64,000 nucleotides of DNA from Bombella pollinis. GTDB taxonomy: Bacteria; Pseudomonadota; Alphaproteobacteria; Acetobacterales; Acetobacteraceae. Under the pieces are notes generated by a model. It made no database searches. It had not been told where the DNA came from and saw only the letters and a list, made by a program, of their open reading frames with translations. Positions within the stretch are counted from its first letter, which is position 1. Each line of letters starts with the position of its first letter. Both the position numbers and the translations under genes were made by a program. The stretch spans positions 1 to 64,000 of the forward strand of contig NZ_JANIDX010000003.1 of assembly GCF_026385485.1 (NCBI RefSeq), written 5' to 3'. Below are positions 24,885 to 33,224 of the stretch, in pieces.

Positions 24885-27587
24885 TTAAAAAGGCATATCG
24901 TCTTCGCTTAGGGGTGTTGTGGGGGTTTTGGTTTTAGGCGTACTTGCCTTGCGTTTTGTCGTTGTACTAGAAGCACTCGCTTTTTTGGCGGGTGCTTTTT
25001 TCTTAGCGGTTGTTGTGGTTTTTTTCGTGGTTGTTTTTTTGGTGGTAGTCTTTTTTGTAGCTGTTTTGCGCCCGCCCTTTAGGGGTTTGCCTTTTTCATC
25101 CAGTAAGGCGAGGGCTTCTTCTAGGGTAATATCATCCATTGAATCCCCTTTAGGGAGGGTGGCGATGAGTTGCCCATGCTGTACATAGGGGCCGAATCGG
25201 CCTTTGCGGACCATAACGGCTTCACCATCCTTGGGGTGTGTGCCTAATGTGCGGATAGAGGCGAGTTTTTTGGCTAAGGCATCAACAGCGCGATTGAGCC
25301 CGATGGTGAGGACGTCATCATCTTTGCTGAGCGTGCCATAAATGCTGCCCATTTTTACGAAAGGTCCGAAGCGGCCTAAGCCTGCGGTGATCATTTCGCC
25401 TGTTTCTGGATGGGGGCCAACCTCGCGAGGGAGGGAGAGGAGGCCGATGGCTTCTTTAAGGGTGAGTTCCTCTCCGTTGCGGTCTTTGGGGATGGTGGCG
25501 CGTTTAGGTTTGGCTTTTTTATCCTCTGGGTCGGGTTCGCCACGTTGGACATAAAGACCGTAAGGGCCACGGCGGAGGGTGATGTCCTCCCCAGTGGCGG
25601 GGTCATGGCCGAGCAGGCGCATCCCATCGGGGAGGGCGGTGTCCTCGCCATTATCAACGGTGAGAGGCCGTGTGGTGCGACATTCTGGATAGTTGGAGCA
25701 GCCAAGGAAGGCCCCATGACGCCCTAATTTGAGGCCGAGCCGCCCATCCGTGCAGGAAGGGCAATGGCGCGGGTCGCTGCCATCTGGGCGGGGGGGGAAG
25801 AAATGATTGCCGAGGTCTTGATCCAACGCATCAATTACATCGGAGATTTTGAGGTCTTTTGTTTTGGCAACGGTTGCAGAGAAGTCCTGCCAGAACGCGG
25901 ACATGACATCATGCCAATCGGCTCGACCATCGGAAATATCATCAAGTTGCGTCTCAAGCGAGGCGGTGAAGCCTGTATCGACATAGCGTTGGAAGAAGGA
26001 GGTGAGGAAGGCGGTAACGAGCCGACCGCGATCCTCTGGGATAAAGCGGCGGGCCTCGAGACGGACATAGTTGCGGTCGCGCAGGACGCTGAGGATGGAC
26101 GCATAGGTGGAAGGGCGACCGATGCCGATTTCTTCCATTTTTTTAACGAGAGAGGCCTCGGAGTAGCGCGGTGGTGGTTGGGTGAAATGTTGCTCGGCTT
26201 TGACGTCTTTTGTGTTTAGCGAGTCGCCTTCTGCCATCGCGGGGAGGAGGCGATTTTGGTCGTCATCGTTGTTTTTGTCTTTATCGTCATGGCCTTCGAT
26301 ATAGAGTTTTAAAAAACCATCAAAGGCGATGATGGAGCCTGTAGCACGCAGGAGGGTTTGGTCGGTATTATCGCCGATGGTAATGGCTGTTTGGTCGAGT
26401 TCTGCCGATTGCATTTGAGAGGCGACAGAACGCTTCCAAATCAGCTCATAAAGGCGTTTTTGGTCCGCTGTGAGGACGGCAGCAACGGCATCGGGCGTGC
26501 GAGATACATCGGTGGGGCGGATGGCCTCGTGGGCTTCCTGTGCGTTTTTGGCTTTTGTGGCGTAAGAGCGGGGTTTGGCGGGGCAGTAATCCTTGCCGAA
26601 AGCTGTGTTGATATGGGAGCGGATGGCTTGTACTGCCTCTGTGGCCATTGTAACGCCATCGGTACGCATATAGGTGATAAGGCCGACCGTCTCGCCATTG
26701 AGGTCCACTCCTTCATAAAGCTGTTGAGCGGTGCGCATGGTGGTTTGTGCGCTCATGCCCAGCTTGCGGGAGGCTTCTTGCTGGAGGGTGGAGGTGGTGA
26801 AGGGCGGGGCGGGGTTGCGGCGTGTGCGTTTGCGCTCAATCTTGCGGACGCTGAGAGCCGAGGCGCGGACGAGGTCACGCGCTTTATGGGCTGTAGCTTC
26901 ATCAGGAAGGGCGAATTGGTCGAGCTTTTTGCCTTCAAGATGGGTTAATTTGGCGGAGAAATCGGCCTTTTTAGGTGTAGTAAAGAGGCCTTCTACGCTC
27001 CAATATTCTTTTGCTTTAAAGACTTCAATCTCTGCTTCTCGTTCGCAGATGAGGCGTAGGGCCACAGATTGGACGCGCCCTGCACTGCGGCTGCCGGGTA
27101 GCTTGCGCCAGAGGACGGGGGAGAGGGTGAAGCCAACGAGATAATCTAGCGCACGGCGGGCGAGATAAGCATCAATAAGGGGGCGGTCTAGCGTGCGGGG
27201 GGCCTTCATGGCCGCGGCGATGGCGTTTTTGGTGATTTCGTTAAACGTGACGCGCTCGACCTCAATGCCTTTGAGGAGTTTCTTTTCTTCTAGTGCGCTG
27301 CGGACATGCCATGAGATGGCCTCGCCCTCTCTATCAGGGTCGGTAGCGAGAATGAGTTTGCTAGCCCCTTTGAGGGCTTTGGCAATGGCGGTGATTTGCT
27401 TGGAGCCGCGCTCATCAGTTTGCCACGACATAGCGAAGTTCTCGTCCGGGCGGACGCTGCCATCTTTTGGGGGGAGGTCCCGCACATGGCCAAATGAGGC
27501 GATGACAGTGTAGTCGCTGCCGAGATAACGGTTGATGGTTTTTGCCTTGGCGGGGCTTTCGACAACCACAACATTCTTCACGGCCAT
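24885..27587 (-). CDS. topA: DNA topoisomerase I
   Basis: A 900-residue type IA topoisomerase. The TOPRIM domain has VVVVESPAKAKTI and ATDPDREGEAISWH; the active tyrosine lies in GLITYMRTDGV. After the core there is one four-Cys zinc ribbon (HCPSC ... CSNYPEC) and several TopA C-terminal repeats (GRFGPFVKMG type). The tail (about 850-895) is Lys/Thr/Ala-rich with repeated KKTTTKK and resembles a histone H1-like DNA-binding tail. It lies 57 bases after dprA. Confidence 0.95.
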   Translation of the reverse strand: MAVKNVVVVESPAKAKTINRYLGSDYTVIASFGHVRDLPPKDGSVRPDENFAMSWQTDERGSKQITAIAKALKGASKLILATDPDREGEAISWHVRSALEEKKLLKGIEVERVTFNEITKNAIAAAMKAPRTLDRPLIDAYLARRALDYLVGFTLSPVLWRKLPGSRSAGRVQSVALRLICEREAEIEVFKAKEYWSVEGLFTTPKKADFSAKLTHLEGKKLDQFALPDEATAHKARDLVRASALSVRKIERKRTRRNPAPPFTTSTLQQEASRKLGMSAQTTMRTAQQLYEGVDLNGETVGLITYMRTDGVTMATEAVQAIRSHINTAFGKDYCPAKPRSYATKAKNAQEAHEAIRPTDVSRTPDAVAAVLTADQKRLYELIWKRSVASQMQSAELDQTAITIGDNTDQTLLRATGSIIAFDGFLKLYIEGHDDKDKNNDDDQNRLLPAMAEGDSLNTKDVKAEQHFTQPPPRYSEASLVKKMEEIGIGRPSTYASILSVLRDRNYVRLEARRFIPEDRGRLVTAFLTSFFQRYVDTGFTASLETQLDDISDGRADWHDVMSAFWQDFSATVAKTKDLKISDVIDALDQDLGNHFFPPRPDGSDPRHCPSCTDGRLGLKLGRHGAFLGCSNYPECRTTRPLTVDNGEDTALPDGMRLLGHDPATGEDITLRRGPYGLYVQRGEPDPEDKKAKPKRATIPKDRNGEELTLKEAIGLLSLPREVGPHPETGEMITAGLGRFGPFVKMGSIYGTLSKDDDVLTIGLNRAVDALAKKLASIRTLGTHPKDGEAVMVRKGRFGPYVQHGQLIATLPKGDSMDDITLEEALALLDEKGKPLKGGRKTATKKTTTKKTTTKKTTTTAKKKAPAKKASASSTTTKRKASTPKTKTPTTPLSEDDMPF

Positions 27588-27644
27588 GAGTTTTTCCCGG
27601 TCTTTGATGTCTTAACTGACGATTCGGCAGTTGGGCGTTGCCCG

Positions 27645-28886
27645 TTAGCTGAGAGTGGTCAGGGTGCCGTCCTCGTGGCGTTGGATGGCACCATTTATCT
27701 CCAGCTCAATGAGTATGGCTGCAACTGCTGAGATGGACAACTGACAGCGTGAGGCAATCTCGTCAACCGTGGAGGGGGTATGCGCGAGGAGGGAGAGTAT
27801 ATTTTTTTTATCGGAATCGTTGTTTTTATCGTTCGGCATGGTGGGGGATGGCGATTGGGGTGGGGAGGTGGGCGGCGTTGATATTGGTGATGTTGATACT
27901 GCTGCTGCCGGTGGTAGCGGTGCCGGTGGGGGTGGTGCAAAGAGGGAGGCTTGCCGTGCGGGTGGTCGCTCCCATGCGGCGGGATTATGGGCTGATAAGG
28001 GGGTATTATTGAGGTGGGTTAGGATATCTTGGTAACGCTCCACCAAGAGGGCTTTATTGTGGCGGAGCAGGTCGTTCCCCCCGCGGGAGCGTGGGTCCTG
28101 CGGGAAGCCGGGGATGGCAAAAAGAAGGCGTTTATAGTTTAGGGCGAGTCGGGCTGTGATGAGGGTGCCGGAGCGATGGGCGGCCTCAACTAACAAGCAG
28201 CCGCGTGATAGGCCGGCGATGAGGTGGTTACGGCGTGGGAAATGGCGGGCATTGGCTGTAGTGCCGGGGGGATATTCCGTAATTAAGCAGCCTTGTTGGG
28301 CGATGTCTGCTTGGAGGGCGGCATGTTCGGGCGGGTAGGTAACATCTAGCCCGCCGGGGAGGGCGGCGATGGTCCGTCTGAAGGGTAAGGCCCCGCGATG
28401 GGCGGCACCATCAATCCCGCGGGCGAGGCCGGAGATAATCGTGATGCCAGATTCTGCTAAGCCTGTTGCGAATTGCTCGGTGAGTTTTAGAGCGGGGTTA
28501 GAGGCATTACGTGCGCCCACAATGGCGACTGATTGGGAGGAGAGGAGGGCTGTGTTGCCTTGGGCAAAGAGGAGAATCGGGGCGTTGGGAAGAAGGGTAA
28601 GGAGGTGTGGATAGGCGGAGTCGGAACGGAGGAGATGGGCACCACCGCGCTGGGCAAGCCATGCAATTTCATCCTCTATGGCGGTTTGCGAAGGGATGAG
28701 GGGGGCGGGGCGGCCTGTCAGACGGGCACGGGTGGGGAGGGCCTCTATCGCTTGTGTGGCGGAGCTATACAGGCCCATCAATTTGCTAAAGGTGGCGGTG
28801 CCGATTCCTTTAGTGCGGGCGAGGCGGATTTGGGCGAGTCGTTCTGCTGCTGTGGGGGCCGCCAGAAGGGGGCTAGATGTGGTCAT
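27645..28886 (-). CDS. dprA: DNA processing protein A (RecA loader in transformation)
   Basis: A 413-residue protein. The N-terminal SAM/HhH-like region is followed by the Rossmann-like core with VAIVGARNASNPA, SGLARGIDGAAH and PRRNHLIAGLS. A Pro-rich linker leads to a C-terminal winged helix (STVDEIASRCQLSISAVAA). It protects incoming single-stranded DNA and loads RecA. The ATG overlaps the plsY stop (ATGA). comEC is encoded 4 kb away, which supports competence potential. Confidence 0.9.
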   Translation of the reverse strand: MTTSSPLLAAPTAAERLAQIRLARTKGIGTATFSKLMGLYSSATQAIEALPTRARLTGRPAPLIPSQTAIEDEIAWLAQRGGAHLLRSDSAYPHLLTLLPNAPILLFAQGNTALLSSQSVAIVGARNASNPALKLTEQFATGLAESGITIISGLARGIDGAAHRGALPFRRTIAALPGGLDVTYPPEHAALQADIAQQGCLITEYPPGTTANARHFPRRNHLIAGLSRGCLLVEAAHRSGTLITARLALNYKRLLFAIPGFPQDPRSRGGNDLLRHNKALLVERYQDILTHLNNTPLSAHNPAAWERPPARQASLFAPPPPAPLPPAAAVSTSPISTPPTSPPQSPSPTMPNDKNNDSDKKNILSLLAHTPSTVDEIASRCQLSISAVAAILIELEINGAIQRHEDGTLTTLS

Positions 28887-29518
28887 TTTTGGCCGATGCG
28901 TGGCTCTGTTCCGTTAATGAGGCGGGCGATGTTACCATGATGCCGCAAGAGGATAAGAATGGTGATGAAGGTTGCTGCAATAGGACGAGCGGAGAGGATG
29001 GGTGCTAGCGAGAAAGCAACCATCAGAAATGGCGCAGATAAAAAGGCAAGCAATGCACCGACAGAGGAAATCTTGCTCAGCCGTACCCCCGCTAGCCAGA
29101 GGATGGTACAGAGCAGCCCGACAGGCCAGCACATGCCCCAAAAGACGCCGATGCCTGTTGCAACGCCCTTCCCGCCGCGGAAGCCGAGCCAGAGGGGGAA
29201 ACAATGACCAAGTACAGCAGCACACCCAGCCACGGAGAGGCAAAGGGCGGTGTTAAGGGGGGAGAGGGCTTGGGCAAGTAGGACGGCGAGTAACCCTTTT
29301 AGGGCATCAAGCAGAAGGGTTGCGGCGGCGAGGCCTTTGCGACCTGTGCGTAGGACATTGGTAGCCCCGATATTGCCGGAGCCGATTTTGCGAATGTCGC
29401 CTTGGCCACTTAAGGCGGTTAGGAGGAGGCCGAAGGGGATGCTGCCTATCCCGTAAGCAGCAAGAGCGATAACGAGGAGGCTAGGGGGCATGAGGGACCA
29501 GTGGAATAGGCTGCTCAT
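28883..29518 (-). CDS. plsY: Glycerol-3-phosphate acyltransferase
   Basis: A 211-residue inner-membrane enzyme that acylates glycerol-3-phosphate from acyl-phosphate, the first step of phospholipid synthesis. It shows the conserved YGIGSIPFGLL, GSGNIGATNVLR and GFRGGKGVATGIG motifs and several transmembrane helices. It overlaps pyrC' upstream and dprA downstream by 4 bases each, so expression is probably coupled. Confidence 0.9.
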   Translation of the reverse strand: MSSLFHWSLMPPSLLVIALAAYGIGSIPFGLLLTALSGQGDIRKIGSGNIGATNVLRTGRKGLAAATLLLDALKGLLAVLLAQALSPLNTALCLSVAGCAAVLGHCFPLWLGFRGGKGVATGIGVFWGMCWPVGLLCTILWLAGVRLSKISSVGALLAFLSAPFLMVAFSLAPILSARPIAATFITILILLRHHGNIARLINGTEPRIGQK

Positions 29519-30792
29519 GCTGAAAGCCCCTCTGCGGTAAAGACCTCTCGCCCGTGATAGAAGGTGCGGTGGATTCGTCCTTTGAGGGTTTGGCCATCAA
29601 AGGGGGTATTTTGGGCACGGCCGGGTAAGTTGCCGGCTGTAACGACCCATTCTTCCTCTGGGGCGAAAAGGCAGAGATCCGCTGCTGCGCCAATGCTGAG
29701 AGTGCCTGCTGGCAGTCCTAAGAGGCGGGCGGGGGCGATGGTGAGAAGGCGTAGCGCATCCAGCAATGGCAAGCCTGCTTGTAGGGTGACGCCGAGCAAG
29801 GTGACGAGGCCGGTCCCCCCTGCGCGGGCTTGGGCGAAGGGGAGGCGTTTATCATCAGCATCTGCGGGGCTGTGGTCGGAGGCGATGGCATCAATCGTGC
29901 CATCTGCGAGGCCTGCGAGGATGGCGCGCCGGTCAGCCTCTTGCCGGAGGGGTGGGGAGAGTTTGGCGTAGGTGCGGAAGTCCCCAATATCGGCTTCTGT
30001 CATGGCGAAATAGGGCGGGGCGGTATCGCAGGTGACGCGGATGCCTTGTTGTTTGGCTGCGGCAATGAGGCTGAGGGCTTCACCTGTGGAGATGTGGCTA
30101 AAATGGATACGCGCCCCGGTGAGGGCGGCAAGGCGAAGGTCGCGTGCGACCATCATAGCCTCGGCACAGGCGGGGATTTGCGGTAGGCCCATTTTGACCG
30201 CTTGTGGGCTGGCAGTGGCACAGCCTCCCTTGGCGAGAGAGGGATCCTCTGGATGTAAGATGATGACCGTGTCTAAAAAGCCAGAATAGGCGAGTAGGTT
30301 GCGCATTTGCTTTGTATCGGCAATCGCGCGGGCTCCATCGGTGAAGCCAATGGCCCCAGCTTGTTTGAGCAAGCCAATTTCGGCCATATCGCCCCCAGCG
30401 CAGCCTTTGGTGAGGGCCCCGTAAGGATGGATGGAGATAAGGCCTGTCTCCTCACCCCGGCGGCGGATGTAATGGACGAGAGCGGGGTTATCAATAGCGG
30501 GGTCGGTATCGGGGAGGAGGGCGAGGGTGGTAATGCCCCCGGCAACGGCTGCTTGGGCACCAGAGGCGATATTCTCGCGATATTCTGCCCCCGGCTCATC
30601 AAAACGAGCGCGCATATCGACAAGGCCGGGACAGAGGACGGCACCATTGCCCTCTATAAGGCGGGCATTTTTGGGAGGATCTTTGGGGTCGATGGCGGTG
30701 ATGAGGCCGTCCTGGACGAGTAGGCTGCCCATGCTATCGCGCCCGGAGGCGGGGTCTATTAGCCGAACATTTTGGAAAAAGATGCTGCTCAT
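29515..30792 (-). CDS. pyrC: Dihydroorotase-like protein, probably non-catalytic (PyrC-prime)
   Basis: A 425-residue class I dihydroorotase homologue next to pyrB. Where active enzymes have the zinc-binding HxH in a DMHVHLREPG-type motif, this protein has DMRARFDEPG with Arg61 and Arg63. The later PHHL motif is PPYF. His in ILHPED and HFSHIS and Asp in SDHSP are kept. Loss of HxH is known in the PyrC-prime proteins that accompany PyrB in several proteobacteria and act structurally. Hence this is probably a partner of aspartate carbamoyltransferase; an active dihydroorotase should be elsewhere. Confidence 0.85.
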   Translation of the reverse strand: MSSIFFQNVRLIDPASGRDSMGSLLVQDGLITAIDPKDPPKNARLIEGNGAVLCPGLVDMRARFDEPGAEYRENIASGAQAAVAGGITTLALLPDTDPAIDNPALVHYIRRRGEETGLISIHPYGALTKGCAGGDMAEIGLLKQAGAIGFTDGARAIADTKQMRNLLAYSGFLDTVIILHPEDPSLAKGGCATASPQAVKMGLPQIPACAEAMMVARDLRLAALTGARIHFSHISTGEALSLIAAAKQQGIRVTCDTAPPYFAMTEADIGDFRTYAKLSPPLRQEADRRAILAGLADGTIDAIASDHSPADADDKRLPFAQARAGGTGLVTLLGVTLQAGLPLLDALRLLTIAPARLLGLPAGTLSIGAAADLCLFAPEEEWVVTAGNLPGRAQNTPFDGQTLKGRIHRTFYHGREVFTAEGLSA

Positions 30793-31727
30793 GCGGGATT
30801 CTTCATGCGGGAGAGACGATCAAGAACAGCCATGCGGACGGCAACGCCCATCTCGACTTGTTCAGAGATAACGCTTTGTGGAGAGTCGGCAACAGCGGAG
30901 GCGATTTCTACCCCGCGATTCATGGGGCCGGGATGCATGACCAGTGCGCCGGGTTTGGCTAGAGCAAGGCGGCGGCGGTCTAACCCAAAGAGGGAGAAAT
31001 ATTCCCGTGCGCTGGGCACAAGCCCACTGCCCATGCGTTCCCGCTGGACGCGGAGGCACATTGCTACATCAGCATCTTTTAGGGCGTCATCAATATTATG
31101 GTGGAGGGTTACGCCCTCCAACGTGCCGAGGGCATTGGGAAGCAGAGTTGGGGGACCAGCGAGGTGAATATCATTACCCATAGCGCGGAGGAGGTGAATG
31201 TCTGAGCGGGCTACGCGGCTATGGGCGATGTCGCCGCAAATGGCGATTTTTAAGCCGCTGAGGCGACCAAAATGCCGCCGGATGGTTAGGCCATCAAGCA
31301 GGGCTTGGGTGGGATGCTCATGCATGCCATCACCAGCATTGACGACACTGGCCTCGACCTTTTGCGAGAGCAACGCTGGGGCCCCGCTTTGAGCATGGCG
31401 GATGACGAGGAGGTCGCAATGCATGGCATTAAGGGTGGAAGCGGTATCGAGCAGGGTTTCCCCTTTATTGACCGAGCTTGTGGCGACGGTCATGTTCACC
31501 ACATCGGCCCCTAACCGTTTAGCGGCAAGCTCAAAGCTAGTGCGCGTGCGGGTACTATCCTCAAAGAAGAGATTGATGACGGTACGGCCTTGGAGCACAT
31601 CGCGCGGTGCGTTGCGGGAGCGGCTAAGCAGGGCATAGCTCTCAGCGAGGTCGAGAAAGGGGGTGATGTCCTTCTCTGTCATGCCCTCAATGCCGAGAAG
31701 ATGGGGGATGTGGTGTGTGGGGCTCAT
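30789..31727 (-). CDS. pyrB: Aspartate carbamoyltransferase catalytic subunit
   Basis: A 312-residue enzyme joining carbamoyl phosphate and aspartate, the committed step of pyrimidine synthesis. The carbamoyl-phosphate loop EDSTRTRTSFE is intact, as are HPTQALLDGLTI and MHPGPMNRGVEI. It overlaps gltX and pyrC' by 4 bases each. No pyrI regulatory subunit is encoded here; with the PyrC-prime neighbour it probably forms a dodecameric complex. Confidence 0.95.
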   Translation of the reverse strand: MSPTHHIPHLLGIEGMTEKDITPFLDLAESYALLSRSRNAPRDVLQGRTVINLFFEDSTRTRTSFELAAKRLGADVVNMTVATSSVNKGETLLDTASTLNAMHCDLLVIRHAQSGAPALLSQKVEASVVNAGDGMHEHPTQALLDGLTIRRHFGRLSGLKIAICGDIAHSRVARSDIHLLRAMGNDIHLAGPPTLLPNALGTLEGVTLHHNIDDALKDADVAMCLRVQRERMGSGLVPSAREYFSLFGLDRRRLALAKPGALVMHPGPMNRGVEIASAVADSPQSVISEQVEMGVAVRMAVLDRLSRMKNPA

Positions 31728-33127
31728 GCGGATAGGGCACTCCGAATACGGGCGAGGACTTCCTCCCGCCCTAAGGCGGCGAGTGTGAGGTCGATTCCCG
31801 GTGAGGTTGTGGTGCCTGTCATCGCGGCACGGAGCGGCTGGGCTACAGCACCGAGCTTTAGCTCATGCTCAGTGGCGAAGGCGCGTAATGTGCTATCGAT
31901 TCCCTCTGGGGTGAAAGGCTCTAGTGCAGCGAGTCTTGTCTCTAACCCTGCGAGAACCTTCTTGCCCTCCTCACCTAAATGTTTTTCCGCCTTTGGGGTG
32001 AAGGTGAGCGGCAGGCGCAGGCCAGCAAAAGCGGCGTTATCGGCAAGTTCTACCACGGTTTTGGCGCGTTCTTTTAGCCCCGGCATGAGGGCGAGGACAC
32101 GGGCACGGACAGTCTCATCATGATTGAGGTCGTCTCGTTGTGCTAAACGCTGCATAACGAGGGCTGTTAGACGCTCATCATTTGCGCGGCGCATCCAAAT
32201 GCCATTGAGATGGCTGAGTTTGACGTAATCCATACGGGAGGGGGAGCGGCCAATCCCATCAATATCAAAGAGTTTGATTTGCTCCTCGCGGTCCAATATT
32301 TCCGCATCGCCATGGCCCCAGCCGAGGCGGAGCAGATAATTGCAGAGGGCTTCTGGCAGGATGCCTTCCTCCCGGAACTCCACAACCGATTGTGCGCCGT
32401 GACGTTTGGAGAGTTTGGCACCATCTGGCCCGTGGATGAGGGGGAGATGGGCGAATTCTGGCAGGTTCCAGCCCATGGCGCGGTAGATCATGGCTTGGCG
32501 GAAGGTGTTGGTGAGATGGTCATCGCCGCGCATAACATGGGTGATGTCCATATCGTGGTCATCCACCACCACGGCGAGCAGATAGGTTGGTGTCCCATCG
32601 GAGCGTAAGAGGATGAGGTCATCCATCTCCGCATTGGCTACGCGGACCTCCCCTTGGACGAGGTCTTTAATGATGGTTTCGCCTTCTTTGGGGGCTTTAA
32701 GGCGGATGGCGTAAGGTACGCCCTCTGGGGCGTCGGCAGGGTCGCGGTCGCGCCATGTGCCGTCATAGCGGGGGGGGCGTTTTTCGGCACGGGCTTTTTC
32801 GCGCATGGCGGCGAGTTCTTCAGCTGTGCAATAGCAGCGATAGGCCATGCCCTTTTCCATCAGTTGGGCGACGACTTCTGCATGGCGGTCTTGGCGGCTG
32901 GCTTGGAAGGTCGGTTCGCCGTCCCAGTCTAGCCCCATCCATTTTAGACCCTCAAAGATAACATCTACAGCCTGTTGGGTGGAGCGTTCGCGGTCTGTAT
33001 CTTCGATACGGAGGACGAACTCCCCGCCATGATGGCGGGCGAAAAGATAGTTAAACAGGGCAGCACGGGCATTGCCGATATGGAGCAGCCCGGTGGGCGA
33101 GGGAGCAAAACGGGTACGGATCTTCAT
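31724..33127 (-). CDS. gltX: Glutamate-tRNA ligase
   Basis: A 467-residue class I synthetase. The HIGH-type motif is PSPTGLLHIGNAR and the KMSKS-type motif is AKLSKRHGA. The ATG at 33127 is preceded by AAGG and begins MKIRTRFAPSP, the normal N-terminus; a TTG 6 bases earlier is less likely. Many Alphaproteobacteria have two GltX paralogues, one of which charges tRNA-Gln for later amidation; which one this is cannot be decided here. It is the first gene of the overlapping operon. Confidence 0.93.
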   Translation of the reverse strand: MKIRTRFAPSPTGLLHIGNARAALFNYLFARHHGGEFVLRIEDTDRERSTQQAVDVIFEGLKWMGLDWDGEPTFQASRQDRHAEVVAQLMEKGMAYRCYCTAEELAAMREKARAEKRPPRYDGTWRDRDPADAPEGVPYAIRLKAPKEGETIIKDLVQGEVRVANAEMDDLILLRSDGTPTYLLAVVVDDHDMDITHVMRGDDHLTNTFRQAMIYRAMGWNLPEFAHLPLIHGPDGAKLSKRHGAQSVVEFREEGILPEALCNYLLRLGWGHGDAEILDREEQIKLFDIDGIGRSPSRMDYVKLSHLNGIWMRRANDERLTALVMQRLAQRDDLNHDETVRARVLALMPGLKERAKTVVELADNAAFAGLRLPLTFTPKAEKHLGEEGKKVLAGLETRLAALEPFTPEGIDSTLRAFATEHELKLGAVAQPLRAAMTGTTTSPGIDLTLAALGREEVLARIRSALSA

Positions 33128-33224
33128 GAGCAAGCCTTATAACATGCTGGGCGGTGTCGGGCTATGACCTTCGATGTGTCATTATGGGCTTTAGTGCAAG
33201 TTTAATCATGAGAAAAGGGAGGTT

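Noticed and set aside
26358..26948. 196-residue + strand frame opposite topA
   Set aside because: Gly/Cys-rich with no recognisable domain or ribosome site; topA is certain.
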